A DNA stretch of 63,793 nucleotides. Source: Yaniella flava (lineage in GTDB: Bacteria > Actinomycetota > Actinomycetes > Actinomycetales > Micrococcaceae). Shown one piece after another: positions 44,023-53,473 of this stretch. Where the stretch lies: assembly GCF_039529295.1 (NCBI RefSeq), contig NZ_BAAAMN010000022.1:1-63793 (forward strand), written 5' to 3'. Below the pieces are notes generated by a model. That model was not told where the DNA came from and did not search any database. It saw nothing but the letters and a program-made list of their open reading frames with translations. The stretch's first letter is position 1; each line of letters starts with the position of its first letter. The position numbers and the translations under genes are program-made.

Positions 44023-44933
44023 GTGTTTCGTTTACGGTGTTTCTCAAATAGCGCGGCCGAGGGTTTGGGGATCTTCGGCCGCGTGTGGTCGGGGGAAGGT
44101 GGTTCTGCTGCTGGTTCGTCAGCGGAATCTTTCGGTAGGCTATCAGCCGACTCTTGAGAATCACTGTGGGAGGTTGCCGTGTCGGGTTGCTTGGCCCGCG
44201 CCAACTTCTGGGCCAATTCATATGGTGTCGGCGGTTTTTTGTCCGGTTCGGCATCGGCGTCACGGAACTGCTCTGGAATCAGCCCGGAGGGGAATCTGCG
44301 CAGCATCGGAATGATACGCCGGGGCCGCACGGTGGCCGGTGGCGGAGCAATATCGAAGAACTCGGCCATCAAATCGCGCGCCATCTCTACGATGCGACGC
44401 TCATTGAGAAACGTGAGCCGTCCCGTGAGCCGATCCACATCAACCCAGGCCACATCGACGGCCTCTTGATCTGGATCATTGTCGATGGTCAACTCCCCGC
44501 CCGTGGCGCGTAACAGGAAGTGGTGGACGGTTTTGTGGATGCGTCGACCCGGCACGCTAAATGTGTATTCAATGTGCCCCAGCTCGGTGAGTACATCCCC
44601 GGAGATCCCGGTTTCCTCGGCGACTTCGCGCATCGCGGCCTCGTGGTGGTTTTCTTCACCCTCGGGATGCCCTTTAGGCAGCACCCACTCGAGTCGTCCT
44701 CCGCGGTTATACCGTGCGATAATGGCTACCTGATGAGCACCGCGGTGTTCGCGCACGACCATGCCGCCGGCCGAAATCTCCTTTACAGTGGGTATCTGAC
44801 CACCTGTTGCGTGCGCTTCTGTTCGAAGCCGCCCCGTTTGCGGGTCACGGCGGACCCGTCGTCTGGCAGACGCAGAAGTGCCCCAGACGTTGGGTGGGGT
44901 GCGATCGGAAGCACCGGGGGCTCGATGGGACAT
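44019..44933 (-). CDS. NUDIX hydrolase
   Basis: This ~304-aa protein has a NUDIX domain at about residues 50-190 with the complete box GHPEGEE...REVAEETGI (Gx5Ex7REVxEExGI), so it should hydrolyse a nucleoside-diphosphate-linked substrate. A ~100-residue Pro/Ser/Asp-rich C-terminal tail (KKPPTPYELAQKLARAKQPD onwards) is unusual but seen in MutT4-like proteins of this locus. Upstream of murJ with overlapping codons and divergent from pcnA. The ATG at 44933 is uncertain; a longer frame reaches 44978. Confidence 0.9.
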   Translation of the reverse strand: MSHRAPGASDRTPPNVWGTSASARRRVRRDPQTGRLRTEAHATGGQIPTVKEISAGGMVVREHRGAHQVAIIARYNRGGRLEWVLPKGHPEGEENHHEAAMREVAEETGISGDVLTELGHIEYTFSVPGRRIHKTVHHFLLRATGGELTIDNDPDQEAVDVAWVDVDRLTGRLTFLNERRIVEMARDLMAEFFDIAPPPATVRPRRIIPMLRRFPSGLIPEQFRDADAEPDKKPPTPYELAQKLARAKQPDTATSHSDSQESADSLPKDSADEPAAEPPSPDHTRPKIPKPSAALFEKHRKRNT

Positions 44934-45026
44934 ATAATCCACTCTAGCCCGTTGCACCACCGGCAGCATTTCCCGCACGCAATACGGGCACAGTCAGCAC
45001 CAAAAATAATCCATCAGCTAACCGGA

Positions 45027-46517
45027 ATGAATACCTCACCCTCCATGTCGAACACCACACCCACCAGCTACGCCACCGTGCCGCTACCGGCCGGCTTCCC
45101 CGCCGACGTCACCCTGCCCAAATTCGTGGTGGAACTCGGCGAACGGTTTGCCGATGCCGGATACGAACTGGCCCTGGTGGGTGGTCCGGTGCGCGACATG
45201 TTTTTGGGTTCCAGCGTGACCGACCTGGATTTCACCACCGACGCGGTGCCCGAGACTATCCAGCAGATTTTGACGGGGTGGGCCCACGCCCAGTGGGATA
45301 TCGGCGCGGCGTTTGGCACCATCGGGGCCCGCTACGGGGACTGGACCGTCGAAATTACGACCTACCGGGACGAGCAGTATGACCCCGACTCGCGCAAACC
45401 CGAGGTCGTCTTCGGCACCGAGCTGCTCGAGGATCTGCGTCGTCGGGATTTTACGGTCAATGCGATGGCGTTGCGCCTGCCCGATTTTGAACTCGTCGAC
45501 CCTTTTGGCGGCATCAAAGCCCTGGTCGCCGGGGTGCTGTCGACACCGGGGACCCCGCAGCAGTCGTTTTCGGATGACCCACTGCGCATGATGCGTGCCG
45601 CCCGGTTCGCCGCCCAACTCGGGGTGACCGTTTCCGATGACGTGGCTGCGGCGATGACCGATATGGCGCAGCGCATCGAGATTATCTCCGCCGAGCGGGT
45701 ACGCGAAGAACTCGTGAAACTCATGATCGCCGACACGCCGCGCCGTGGTCTGGATCTGCTGGTTGCTTCGGGAATCGCCGACGTTGTGCTGCCCGAACTG
45801 CCCGCAATGCGGCAGGCCTCGGACGCCACGCATCGTCACAAGGACGTCTACGAACACTCGCTGCAGGTCATGGAAAACGCCATCGAGCGCGAGGCCCACT
45901 ACGTTGAGGCGCCAAATTTTGTGCTGCGCTTTGCCGCGCTAATGCACGACATCGGCAAACCCAAGACTCGCCGGTTCGAGCCCAACGGCAAGGTGACCTT
46001 CCGCCATCACGACGTCGTCGGGGCCAAGCTCGTGGCTAAACGGATGCGCGAGCTGCGCTTCGATAAGGGTTCGACCAAGGCTGTGGCCCGGCTCGTCGAG
46101 TTGCACATGCGCTTTTATGGCTACGGTGAGGGTGAGTGGACCGATTCCGCGGTGCGCCGCTACGTCACCGATGCCGGGGATTTGGTGGCCCACCTGCACG
46201 CGCTGACCCGCTCGGATGTGACCACCCAAAATAAACGCAAAGCCCGTCGACTGGCCACCGCCTACGACGATCTGGAATCCCGCATCGAACAGCTCGCCGA
46301 AGAAGAGGAGCTCGCTGCGATCCGGCCAGATTTGGATGGCAAACAGATCATGGAGTTGCTCGACATCAAACCCGGGCCCCTGGTGGGCCGCGCCTATAAC
46401 TACCTGTTGAATCTGCGCCTCGACGAGGGGCCGGCCGACGTCGAAGCCACCAAAGCCGCACTGTTGGCCTGGTGGGCGGATCAGCCCGAAGCCCAACAAC
46501 CTAACGACGACGCTTAA
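45027..46517 (+). CDS. pcnA: CCA tRNA nucleotidyltransferase / poly(A) polymerase family
   Basis: This ~496-aa enzyme adds or repairs the 3' CCA of tRNAs. The nucleotidyltransferase head has VGGPVRDMFLGSSVTDLDFT with the two catalytic Asp, and RRRDFTVNAMAL. The C-terminal half holds an HD domain (MHDIGKPKTRRF, FRHHDVVGAKLV). It is divergent from the NUDIX gene, as in many actinobacteria. ATG at 45027 chosen; 45045 is an alternative. tRNA-Ile in this window lacks encoded CCA and would need this enzyme. Confidence 0.95.
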   Translation: MNTSPSMSNTTPTSYATVPLPAGFPADVTLPKFVVELGERFADAGYELALVGGPVRDMFLGSSVTDLDFTTDAVPETIQQILTGWAHAQWDIGAAFGTIGARYGDWTVEITTYRDEQYDPDSRKPEVVFGTELLEDLRRRDFTVNAMALRLPDFELVDPFGGIKALVAGVLSTPGTPQQSFSDDPLRMMRAARFAAQLGVTVSDDVAAAMTDMAQRIEIISAERVREELVKLMIADTPRRGLDLLVASGIADVVLPELPAMRQASDATHRHKDVYEHSLQVMENAIEREAHYVEAPNFVLRFAALMHDIGKPKTRRFEPNGKVTFRHHDVVGAKLVAKRMRELRFDKGSTKAVARLVELHMRFYGYGEGEWTDSAVRRYVTDAGDLVAHLHALTRSDVTTQNKRKARRLATAYDDLESRIEQLAEEEELAAIRPDLDGKQIMELLDIKPGPLVGRAYNYLLNLRLDEGPADVEATKAALLAWWADQPEAQQPNDDA

Positions 46518-46571
46518 ATTCGCGCATACTTAACCGGGTGAGCACATTGAATCCATTACAAGGGAGCACAC

Positions 46572-47087
46572 ATGGGTGACGGCGTCTGGTATAATCCCAT
46601 GTCCTGGAATGGACCGTGGATTTGGGTCTGGCTGGCCCTGTATCTCATCGTGTTCTTGCGGGCCGGCGGCACCCATTTGATTGGCCGCGCCGTGCGAGCC
46701 GGTGTGTCGCGTATCAACTCAGTACAACGAATCATGAACTCCACCGTCTATCAGCGCGCCGAGGCCGCCCTGGATCGCTGGGGCCCACCCGCCGTCGCCG
46801 TCTCCTTTCTGACGGTCGGCTTCCAAACCGCCATCAACCTGGCCTCCGGTGTGATCCGCATGCGCTGGTATCGCTACCTGCCCGTACTGCTGATTGGTGG
46901 GGCGCTCTGGGCGACGATTTACACCACGGTCGGGTCGGTGACGTTTACCGCGATTGGGGTCACGTATGAACGCTGGCCGGTCGCAACCGTCGTGGTCTCC
47001 GTCGCGCTCGCGATAGCGCTTGCCGCATGGATCATTTGGCGTCTGACCTCGACGAAGACAAAAGTGACCGAAAAAACTGAAAGTTAA
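46572..47087 (+). CDS. Small DedA/VTT-like membrane protein
   Basis: This 171-aa protein has about four hydrophobic segments (about 15-32, 75-92, 100-125 and 135-155). The stretch WGPPAVAVSFLTVGFQTAIN, then LASGVIRMRWYRYLPVLLIG and ALWATIYTTVG, recalls the core of DedA/VTT family proteins (lipid scramblase or flippase-related). It is shorter than typical DedA (~200 aa). An AGGGAGCACAC ribosome site precedes the ATG. Role unknown. Confidence 0.6.
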   Translation: MGDGVWYNPMSWNGPWIWVWLALYLIVFLRAGGTHLIGRAVRAGVSRINSVQRIMNSTVYQRAEAALDRWGPPAVAVSFLTVGFQTAINLASGVIRMRWYRYLPVLLIGGALWATIYTTVGSVTFTAIGVTYERWPVATVVVSVALAIALAAWIIWRLTSTKTKVTEKTES

Positions 47088-47126
47088 TCCGGTTGCCTCT
47101 TCCGTAATAGTTGTGAGCTAGCTAAC

Positions 47127-48824
47127 GTGGCACCTATGAACGATGCCGAAATCTCAGCAGCAGCCAGGCTCCAACCCATTTCCGAGATTGCCTCAACCGT
47201 CAACATCACCGACGAGGCCCTGATCCCATACGGCCACCACATGGCCAAAGTCGACACCGACAAAATCAACACCTCCGGCAAACGCGGCAAACTCGTGCTG
47301 GTCACCGCGGTCTCCCCCACACCCGCCGGCGAAGGCAAATCCACCGTCTCGGTTGGTCTCGCCGACGCCCTGAATCTCGTGGGCTCACAAACTATGGTGG
47401 CCCTGCGCGAGCCGTCATTGGGCCCGGTATTTGGGATGAAAGGCGGTGCCACCGGCGGCGGATACGCTCAAGTGGTGCCCATGGAAAGCATCAACCTCCA
47501 CTTCACCGGCGACTTTCACGCGCTCTCGGCCGCGCACAACCTGCTGTGCAACCTGGTGGACAACCACGTTTACCACGGCAACGAGCTCGGCATTGATGGC
47601 CGCACCATCCGCATCAAACGCGTGCTCGATATGAATGACCGCAACTTGCGCAACGTCGTCGTTGGGCTCGGCGGACGGACCTCGGGCACCCCGCGCGAGG
47701 ACGGCTTCGAAATCACCGTGGCTTCCGAAACCATGGCCGTGTTCTGTCTCTCCCGTGACCTCAACGACCTCAAGGAGCGATTCTCGCGCATCGTCGTCGC
47801 CGAAACATACGACCGGAAACCCGTCACCGCAGCCCAGCTGGGTCCCAACGGCGCTCAGGGTGCGATGACGATTCTGCTGCGCGATGCCCTGCGCCCCAAC
47901 CTCGTACAGTCTCTGGCCGGCACGCCCGCCCTAATTCACGGCGGCCCATTCGCAAACATCGCCCACGGTGCCAACTCCGTCATCGCGACCAACACCGCGT
48001 TGGATCTGGCCGAGACTGTCGTAACCGAAGCCGGCTTCGGCGCGGATCTGGGTGCCGAAAAATTTGTCAACATCACCGGACCGGCCGGTGGCTTCGCTGC
48101 CGATGCCGTGACCGTGGTCGCGACCGTGCGTTCCGTGAAATACAACGGGGGGCTCTCCCTCGACGAGGTCAATAACCCCGGTGACGACCGTTCGGGCCAC
48201 ATCGACGCGATGGAGAAAGGCTCCGAGAACCTCGCCCGCCACCTGAAGAACATCAAATCCTTCGGCGCCCCCGTCGTCGTGGCGATCAACCAGTTCCCGC
48301 AGGATACCGACGAAGAACTCCAGTGGGTCAAAGACTTCTGCAAGCAACAGGGCGTTCATGCTTCAGTGGTCAGCGTGTGGGCCAACGGCGGCGAAGGCGC
48401 CAAGGAGCTCGCCTCCCACCTCGTCGACGTGCTCAAAGATTCCGACGAATCCGTCCAGCCCATGTTCTCGCCAGAGACCGGCATTCGTGAACGCATTGAG
48501 CACATCGTCACCAACGTCTACGGCGGTGAAGGTGTCGACTTCTCTTCGACCGCCGAAAAGCAGCTCAAGCAACTCGAAGATGCCGGCGAAGACAAAGTGC
48601 CGGTGTGCATGGCGAAAACCCAGTACTCGTTTAGTGATGACCCCAAGACCCTGGGCGCGCCGAGCGACTTCCGGGTCACCATCCGTGAGCTCAACGTGCG
48701 TGCCGGCGCCGGCTTTGTCGTGGCACTGACCGGCAGCATTCTCACGATGCCGGGCCTCCCGTCCGAGCCCGCCTCTGACAACATGGACGTAGACGAGGAA
48801 GGTCAGATTCTCGGGCTGTTTTAG
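47127..48824 (+). CDS. fhs: Formate--tetrahydrofolate ligase
   Basis: This 565-aa enzyme makes 10-formyl-tetrahydrofolate from formate, THF and ATP. The P-loop is TPAGEGKSTVSVGLADALN. LREPSLGPVFGMKGGATGGG, INLHFTGDFHA and the C-terminal RAGAGFVVALTGSILTMPGL are all family hallmarks. Full length. GTG at 47127 or ATG at 47136 may be the start. A terminator follows. Confidence 0.97.
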   Translation: MAPMNDAEISAAARLQPISEIASTVNITDEALIPYGHHMAKVDTDKINTSGKRGKLVLVTAVSPTPAGEGKSTVSVGLADALNLVGSQTMVALREPSLGPVFGMKGGATGGGYAQVVPMESINLHFTGDFHALSAAHNLLCNLVDNHVYHGNELGIDGRTIRIKRVLDMNDRNLRNVVVGLGGRTSGTPREDGFEITVASETMAVFCLSRDLNDLKERFSRIVVAETYDRKPVTAAQLGPNGAQGAMTILLRDALRPNLVQSLAGTPALIHGGPFANIAHGANSVIATNTALDLAETVVTEAGFGADLGAEKFVNITGPAGGFAADAVTVVATVRSVKYNGGLSLDEVNNPGDDRSGHIDAMEKGSENLARHLKNIKSFGAPVVVAINQFPQDTDEELQWVKDFCKQQGVHASVVSVWANGGEGAKELASHLVDVLKDSDESVQPMFSPETGIRERIEHIVTNVYGGEGVDFSSTAEKQLKQLEDAGEDKVPVCMAKTQYSFSDDPKTLGAPSDFRVTIRELNVRAGAGFVVALTGSILTMPGLPSEPASDNMDVDEEGQILGLF

Positions 48825-48841
48825 AACGAACGTTCCAGGGT

Positions 48842-48875
48842 AACTGGGTGCGAATTGAAAAGTTCGCACCCAGTT
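48842..48875 (+). terminator. Terminator after fhs
   Basis: Thirteen-base perfect arms AACTGGGTGCGAA/TTCGCACCCAGTT with an 8-base loop, 18 bases past the fhs stop. It faces the convergent F420 reductase gene and could end both transcripts. Confidence 0.8.
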
Positions 48876-48995
48876 CCTTCGGCACGCCAGCGTGATCACG
48901 CAGGTTGTCAGAGTCAAATCGAAGCGAGTTCTAGAAGATATAAAGAGTTCTAAAGAAATACAAAACTTCGGGAGATGAGTTGAAGCTATTGACGT

Positions 48996-49661
48996 TCAGA
49001 GTTTTCCTTCGACTCCAGTGATGGCAACGCCCGATCGGGTCTTATACTTCTTGTTGACGTTAATCAACACCGCAGTGAGCGGTTCGAGCTGTCGGGCAAG
49101 GCGTAGTGCTCCAGCATCGACACCTGGTTTTCCAGTCACGACAGCGGCCAGCTCGATGACCAAGTTCTTCGCGTCTGCATCGTCACCGCACACCAGCACA
49201 TCCTCGTGTTCTAACATCTCTGGGGTTTTCCAGAGCGATAGGGCTGCCACGTGGTGAAAGGATCCGACAACCTTTGCGTCTGGGGCCAGGCGCTGTGCTT
49301 CTTCGGCGGCGCTTTCTTGCAAGGTGAGTCCGTAGGGGCCGTGTTCATCAAAAGCTAGCGGGTTCACGCAGCTGATGACGGTTTTGCCGCGCAGTGCAGG
49401 CGCGAGGGATTCCACGAATCCCGCGTGGCCGTCCCAAGGTATGGCGAGGACAACGATGTCTGCTTCTTGGGCAGCACTAAGGTTATCTGCACCGTGCAGT
49501 GAAGCGTCGGACCCGATTTTCTCTGCGATTTCACGGGCTTTCTCGGTTGCGCGAGTAGCGTCTCGTGAGCCGATGGTGACCGAATGGCCTGCGAGGGCCA
49601 TGCGATACGCTAATCCGCGTCCTTGAGGACCGGTTCCTCCGATAACAGCGATGTTCAACAT
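48996..49661 (-). CDS. npdG: F420-dependent NADP reductase-like protein
   Basis: This 221-aa Rossmann protein (AVIGGTGPQGRGLAYRMALA; TIGSRDATRA with residues suited to the NADP phosphate; VLAIPWDGH; SCVNPLAFDEHG; VVGSFHHVAA) matches the NADPH:F420 oxidoreductase family, which transfers hydride between NADP(H) and coenzyme F420. It lies in the same direction as cofE, cofC and cofD, 119 bases downstream of cofE. Together they indicate production and use of F420. Related NADP-binding families cannot be fully excluded. Confidence 0.88.
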   Translation of the reverse strand: MLNIAVIGGTGPQGRGLAYRMALAGHSVTIGSRDATRATEKAREIAEKIGSDASLHGADNLSAAQEADIVVLAIPWDGHAGFVESLAPALRGKTVISCVNPLAFDEHGPYGLTLQESAAEEAQRLAPDAKVVGSFHHVAALSLWKTPEMLEHEDVLVCGDDADAKNLVIELAAVVTGKPGVDAGALRLARQLEPLTAVLINVNKKYKTRSGVAITGVEGKL

Positions 49662-49780
49662 AGAATCCTTTCCATTTCGATAGAGCGCTAAGAGTGATCT
49701 GTGTCACTATAATATAGCCTTGTCACACCGAATGCAGCCATAGGCATACGTTTAACTCACCCCACGAAGCTGTCGCAGTG

Positions 49781-50578
49781 TCATGACTCAGAAGCACGAG
49801 CTGTAACATGCCCATCCTCAAAACCTTGGGCGTAGGCTTCTTTGCTTCCGAGGCGAAACATGTCGTTTTCACTGGGACGAATGAGAGACTTGGCCGTGTG
49901 AGCTGGATCGGACAGTTCGTCGTCTGTAAGCACCAGGTCCTGCAGACCACGAACGAGTGCGACAGGTCGGCCCGATACTTTACGTTTGACAAGATCTCCC
50001 GCACCAGCGATTTCATCTGCCACCGCAGCAGTAGACGCGGATAAGATGTTGCCAAAACTATCTTCGGTGCCACGATAATCCTCAAAGACCTGAACTCCAG
50101 CAGCCCCAATAGCCGTATCGGTTTGGCCCTCACGCCAGGCGCGTCCGAGGGTATCCGAGATGATGATGCCGATCGGCACCTCGAATCGTGTTCGCAAGAC
50201 GGTGCACAGGGCCTGCGCGGAAGCGTCTGGGTCGTCGGGGAGCAGTAGCACAGTGCCGTCAGGGGTGTTGCTATTGTCGACGCCGGCGGCAGCCAGAATC
50301 AGCCCCTGTCTATTTTCCACAATCTGAGTAACACCCCCGGGATGTGGGCGGCTCGCCACCACGCGGACGGTTTCCGTGCTGATTGCCTCGTCGAGGTCAG
50401 TGGCGGCAACTTGGCGTCCTTCGGCCTTGGATACGATCTTGCTGGTCACCACGAGAATATCGCCGGCCGCGATGCCTTCCGCAGAGGCCTGGATTACATC
50501 CCCGATGATCGTCGCGAGATCATCTTGTGCCTGGATTTCCGGGATGCCGGGATACGTGGAGATGGACAGAGAAGTCAT
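49781..50578 (-). CDS. cofE: Coenzyme F420-0:L-glutamate ligase
   Basis: This 265-aa GTP-dependent ligase adds gamma-linked glutamates to F420-0. Motifs include ILVVTSKIVSKAEGR, VVASRPHPGGVTQIVENRQG, ISDTLGRAWREGQTD and AIGAAGVQVFEDYRG. It has the stand-alone archaeal-type length and lacks the C-terminal FMN/nitroreductase-like domain of mycobacterial FbiB, which reduces dehydro-F420. AAGGG precedes the ATG. Upstream is cofC (28-base gap). Confidence 0.92.
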   Translation of the reverse strand: MTSLSISTYPGIPEIQAQDDLATIIGDVIQASAEGIAAGDILVVTSKIVSKAEGRQVAATDLDEAISTETVRVVASRPHPGGVTQIVENRQGLILAAAGVDNSNTPDGTVLLLPDDPDASAQALCTVLRTRFEVPIGIIISDTLGRAWREGQTDTAIGAAGVQVFEDYRGTEDSFGNILSASTAAVADEIAGAGDLVKRKVSGRPVALVRGLQDLVLTDDELSDPAHTAKSLIRPSENDMFRLGSKEAYAQGFEDGHVTARASES

Positions 50579-50606
50579 GGAACCCTTTCCAAGTGGAGGT
50601 GGTGGT

Positions 50607-51284
50607 TTAGGCGATTTCGGGGCAGTGATGTGCATCTGCGTGCATGCTATTTTGCGTGGCTGTACCCACGCCGTGCCGTAGAGCGCGGGCCAAATCCCGG
50701 GGCGTGTCCACATCCTGTCGCAGTGTGGAGTCGCTCGACACCGGAAGGCTTGCGTGCCCCTTACGTTGATGTGCCAGGTGTGATGCGCCTCCAAAGTGCG
50801 GAGTGATCACCTCGCCTGCCAGGCCGGTGATCATCGTGGTGCCGATGCCCTGGTGATCGGGCACGACCCCTCGTGGATAGTGTTCGGCAAGCTTCAGAGC
50901 CGTCGCCAGATCATCAGTCACCAGCGACGGAAGATCGCCGGTCAGTACAGCAACCGGTGCCTCGGATGTGGCAGTCCTCGCCACCTTCAGGCCTGCGGAG
51001 ATTGCTGCGTTGAGACCCTGCCCGGGGTCAGGGACGGTGAATATCTCAGTGCTGAGACCCGTGGTGACTGCAGTATCGGATGTCACCACAATGAGATGGT
51101 TTACGCAGGGCGTGTTGAGGACTGCAGCAACGGTGTCTTGCAGAAATGCTATCGACAGACGAACTCGAAGGTCGGTTTCTACCGATGGGTAATGCTCATC
51201 TGCCATCGCCAGCCGACTTTTGGCGTCCGGGCTTCCCTTGAATGGGATGACGACGGTCCACTGCGACGACTCATCGGACTGCAT
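50607..51284 (-). CDS. cofC: 2-phospho-lactate / phosphoenolpyruvate guanylyltransferase
   Basis: This ~225-aa nucleotidyltransferase (CofC/FbiD) activates PEP or 2-phospholactate with GTP for F420 assembly. Visible are WTVVIPFKGSPDAKSRLA, GLNAAISAGLKVA, VLTGDLPSLVTDDL and VPDHQGIGTTMI. The ATG at 51284 overlaps the cofD stop by 14 bases and has GGAG upstream; a TTG at 51290 is also possible. Which phospho-acid it uses cannot be read directly; actinobacterial enzymes generally use PEP. Confidence 0.92.
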   Translation of the reverse strand: MQSDESSQWTVVIPFKGSPDAKSRLAMADEHYPSVETDLRVRLSIAFLQDTVAAVLNTPCVNHLIVVTSDTAVTTGLSTEIFTVPDPGQGLNAAISAGLKVARTATSEAPVAVLTGDLPSLVTDDLATALKLAEHYPRGVVPDHQGIGTTMITGLAGEVITPHFGGASHLAHQRKGHASLPVSSDSTLRQDVDTPRDLARALRHGVGTATQNSMHADAHHCPEIA

Positions 51285-52275
51285 CGGCAAGCTCCAATGT
51301 TGCCTGTGCCATGGCTGCTGTCGAGTCGACGTCGGTCATCCACAGCGGAACCGCCTGGGCTTGGATGCCCGCCGAACGAAGTTCGGGTACGGCTTGGGCG
51401 TCAACGGTATCCACCAGCCACCCATCCAGGAGTCCGCCGTCAGCACGTGCGCCATAGTGCAGCGCAACCGCCGAAGCGGTCGAATCGACGCCGATGGATT
51501 CGAGGCATTGGTCGGCCATGCCACGCACCGCGGTCCCACCGATCATTGGCGAGAGACCAATAATCGGCGCCTTTGCCTGACGGAGTGCCTCACGCATACC
51601 ATGCACCCCAAGGATCGTGCCGATCGAAACCACGGGGTTCGACGGCGGCAACACAATGACATCGGCAGTATTGATCGCTTCCAGCACCTGGGCCGTCGGT
51701 TGGGCCATCTCTTGTCCGACCTGCACAAATTCTTGGGCCGGTACTCCAGCCCGGTATCGAACCCACCATTCCTCAAAGTGGATGAGCTCGCCGGTGTCGT
51801 GTTCATCGGCGGGTTCAGCGAGACGGACGTGGGTTTCAATCGGTTCATCGCTCATTGGCAGCAGAGCAACGCCGGGTTGCCAGCGGCGGCAAAGCAACTC
51901 CGTCACCTCGGTGAGTGTGTACCCTTCGCGCAACATATCGGTACGAACAATGTGTGTGCCCAGATCCAAGTCGCCCAGCGTGAACCAATCCCAGCCTCGC
52001 CCATACGCGGCAATTTCGGCAGAGGTGCGTCGGCTTTCATTCGCGCGACCCCAGCCTTGTTCTGTGGAGATGCCCCCTCCGAGCGTATACATTAATGTGT
52101 CAAGATCCGGGCACACTCGCAGACCATTGAGCCACATGTCATCCCCGGTATTGGCAATTACCGAGACCCGTCGCGTTGTTTCACGCGACGTGTTGAGCGG
52201 AGCTAGGTGTGAGAGCAACCCTTGGGTGAATTTTGCGCCACCCACGCCGCCAGCCAAGACGGTAATTGATCGCAT
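51271..52275 (-). CDS. cofD: 2-phospho-L-lactate transferase (CofD/FbiA)
   Basis: This 334-aa enzyme transfers the activated phospho-acid to Fo to make F420-0 or dehydro-F420-0. The N terminus TVLAGGVGGAKFTQGLL and NTGDDMWLNGLRVCPDLDT are CofD signatures, followed by PPSNPVVSIGTILGV and SPMIGGTAVRGMAD. It is first in the cofD-cofC-cofE run and divergent from the ABC cassette, with 178 bases between starts. Confidence 0.95.
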   Translation of the reverse strand: MRSITVLAGGVGGAKFTQGLLSHLAPLNTSRETTRRVSVIANTGDDMWLNGLRVCPDLDTLMYTLGGGISTEQGWGRANESRRTSAEIAAYGRGWDWFTLGDLDLGTHIVRTDMLREGYTLTEVTELLCRRWQPGVALLPMSDEPIETHVRLAEPADEHDTGELIHFEEWWVRYRAGVPAQEFVQVGQEMAQPTAQVLEAINTADVIVLPPSNPVVSIGTILGVHGMREALRQAKAPIIGLSPMIGGTAVRGMADQCLESIGVDSTASAVALHYGARADGGLLDGWLVDTVDAQAVPELRSAGIQAQAVPLWMTDVDSTAAMAQATLELADAVR

Positions 52276-52453
52276 AAGATCGTTGATCCTTCCAACAGAC
52301 TGTTCTGGAATGTCTCGACAATACGAACCAGTCTGGAGTACCTATTTGATGATGAGTTGAGTCCAGTGTAAGACTAAGAACGTGAATTGTGCCACAACTA
52401 AACTCGCAGGTGGGTTAGGCTATTGAGTCCGTGACCTGTTCGTAAGGATGTTC

Positions 52454-53473
52454 ATGCTGGGAAGATACACTCGAGGAAAACTCACGAGTCGTGGCACAAA
52501 GGGCTTTGCCTTGTTCACCCTCGTGCTCTTGGCGCTGACTGCGTGCACCGGCGGTACAGAAACCGAACAAGAAAAAGCAGCAGGAACGGCCCCCGCGAGC
52601 ACGAACCTCAGTAACTGCGGCGTCGATCTTGAACTGGACGGACCACCGGAGCGGGTGTTTACCGTAAAGTCCTCAACGCTTGAGATGCTGTTGGCACTTG
52701 GCCTGGAAGACAAAGTCGTCGGGTCTGCCTACTTGGACGGGCCCGTACCCGACGAGCTGGCACCGGAAGGCTGGTCGCCAAACGTCGTCAGTGACCAAAT
52801 ACCAAGTCGCGAAGTGTTCTTGAGTCACGATCCCGACTTTGTGTTGGCGGGCTGGGAATCGAACGTCAGCGCAGACGGTATTGGTGAGCGCGACGAACTC
52901 AAGGATTTGGGTATCGAGAGCTACGTACTGCCACCCGCCTGCGAGTTCGACGACGAAGTGGAACAGACCGTGACCTTCGATGACATCTTTGCGATGTTTG
53001 ATGAGGTCGGTGCCATATTTGACGTTGAGCAGGAAGTTGAAGAGCTCAAAGCGGATCAGCAGCAGACGCTCGACGACATCGAACAGCCAACCGAAGACGT
53101 CGATGTGTTGTGGTACAGCTCCGGGAGCGATGCGCCGTTTGTTGCCGGTGCCGCAGGTACCCCGCAAATGATTATGGAAGCTGCCGGCGTGAACAATATG
53201 CTCGATGACGTCGCCCGCACGTGGTTCAGCATCTCGTGGGAAGGTTTTGTCTCCGAAGATCCTGACTTTATCGTGCTCGTCGATGCTCCCTGGAATACCG
53301 CCGAAGATAAACGCGAACGGTTGGAGTCTCACCCTGCTGCAAACAGGCTAGACGCCGTCCAAGACGAAAAGTACATTGAAGTGCCATTTGCGGCAACAGA
53401 AGCGGGCATTCGGAATGCTGATGCCGCCACCATGGTTGCAGATGCGGTGGCTGAGGCTCAGGCGAGTCACTAG
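52454..53473 (+). CDS. ABC transporter substrate-binding lipoprotein, putative F420-0 binding
   Basis: A ~339-aa lipoprotein with signal peptide and lipobox LTAC (FALFTLVLLALTACTGG). It has the class III periplasmic-binding fold of iron-siderophore/B12 proteins (PPERVFTVKSSTLEMLLALG; LSHDPDFVLAGWESN; SEDPDFIVLVDAPW). Its position beside cofD and ahead of a matched permease and ATPase fits the actinobacterial cassette proposed to import F420-0. AAGGA lies five bases before the ATG. The ligand is an inference from context; iron chelates or corrinoids are alternatives. Confidence 0.82.
   Translation: MLGRYTRGKLTSRGTKGFALFTLVLLALTACTGGTETEQEKAAGTAPASTNLSNCGVDLELDGPPERVFTVKSSTLEMLLALGLEDKVVGSAYLDGPVPDELAPEGWSPNVVSDQIPSREVFLSHDPDFVLAGWESNVSADGIGERDELKDLGIESYVLPPACEFDDEVEQTVTFDDIFAMFDEVGAIFDVEQEVEELKADQQQTLDDIEQPTEDVDVLWYSSGSDAPFVAGAAGTPQMIMEAAGVNNMLDDVARTWFSISWEGFVSEDPDFIVLVDAPWNTAEDKRERLESHPAANRLDAVQDEKYIEVPFAATEAGIRNADAATMVADAVAEAQASH

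Noticed and set aside
52177..52193. TTGTTTCACGCGACGTG as a distant parS
   Set aside because: It matches only the left half (GTTTCACG); the right half diverges and it lies inside cofD.
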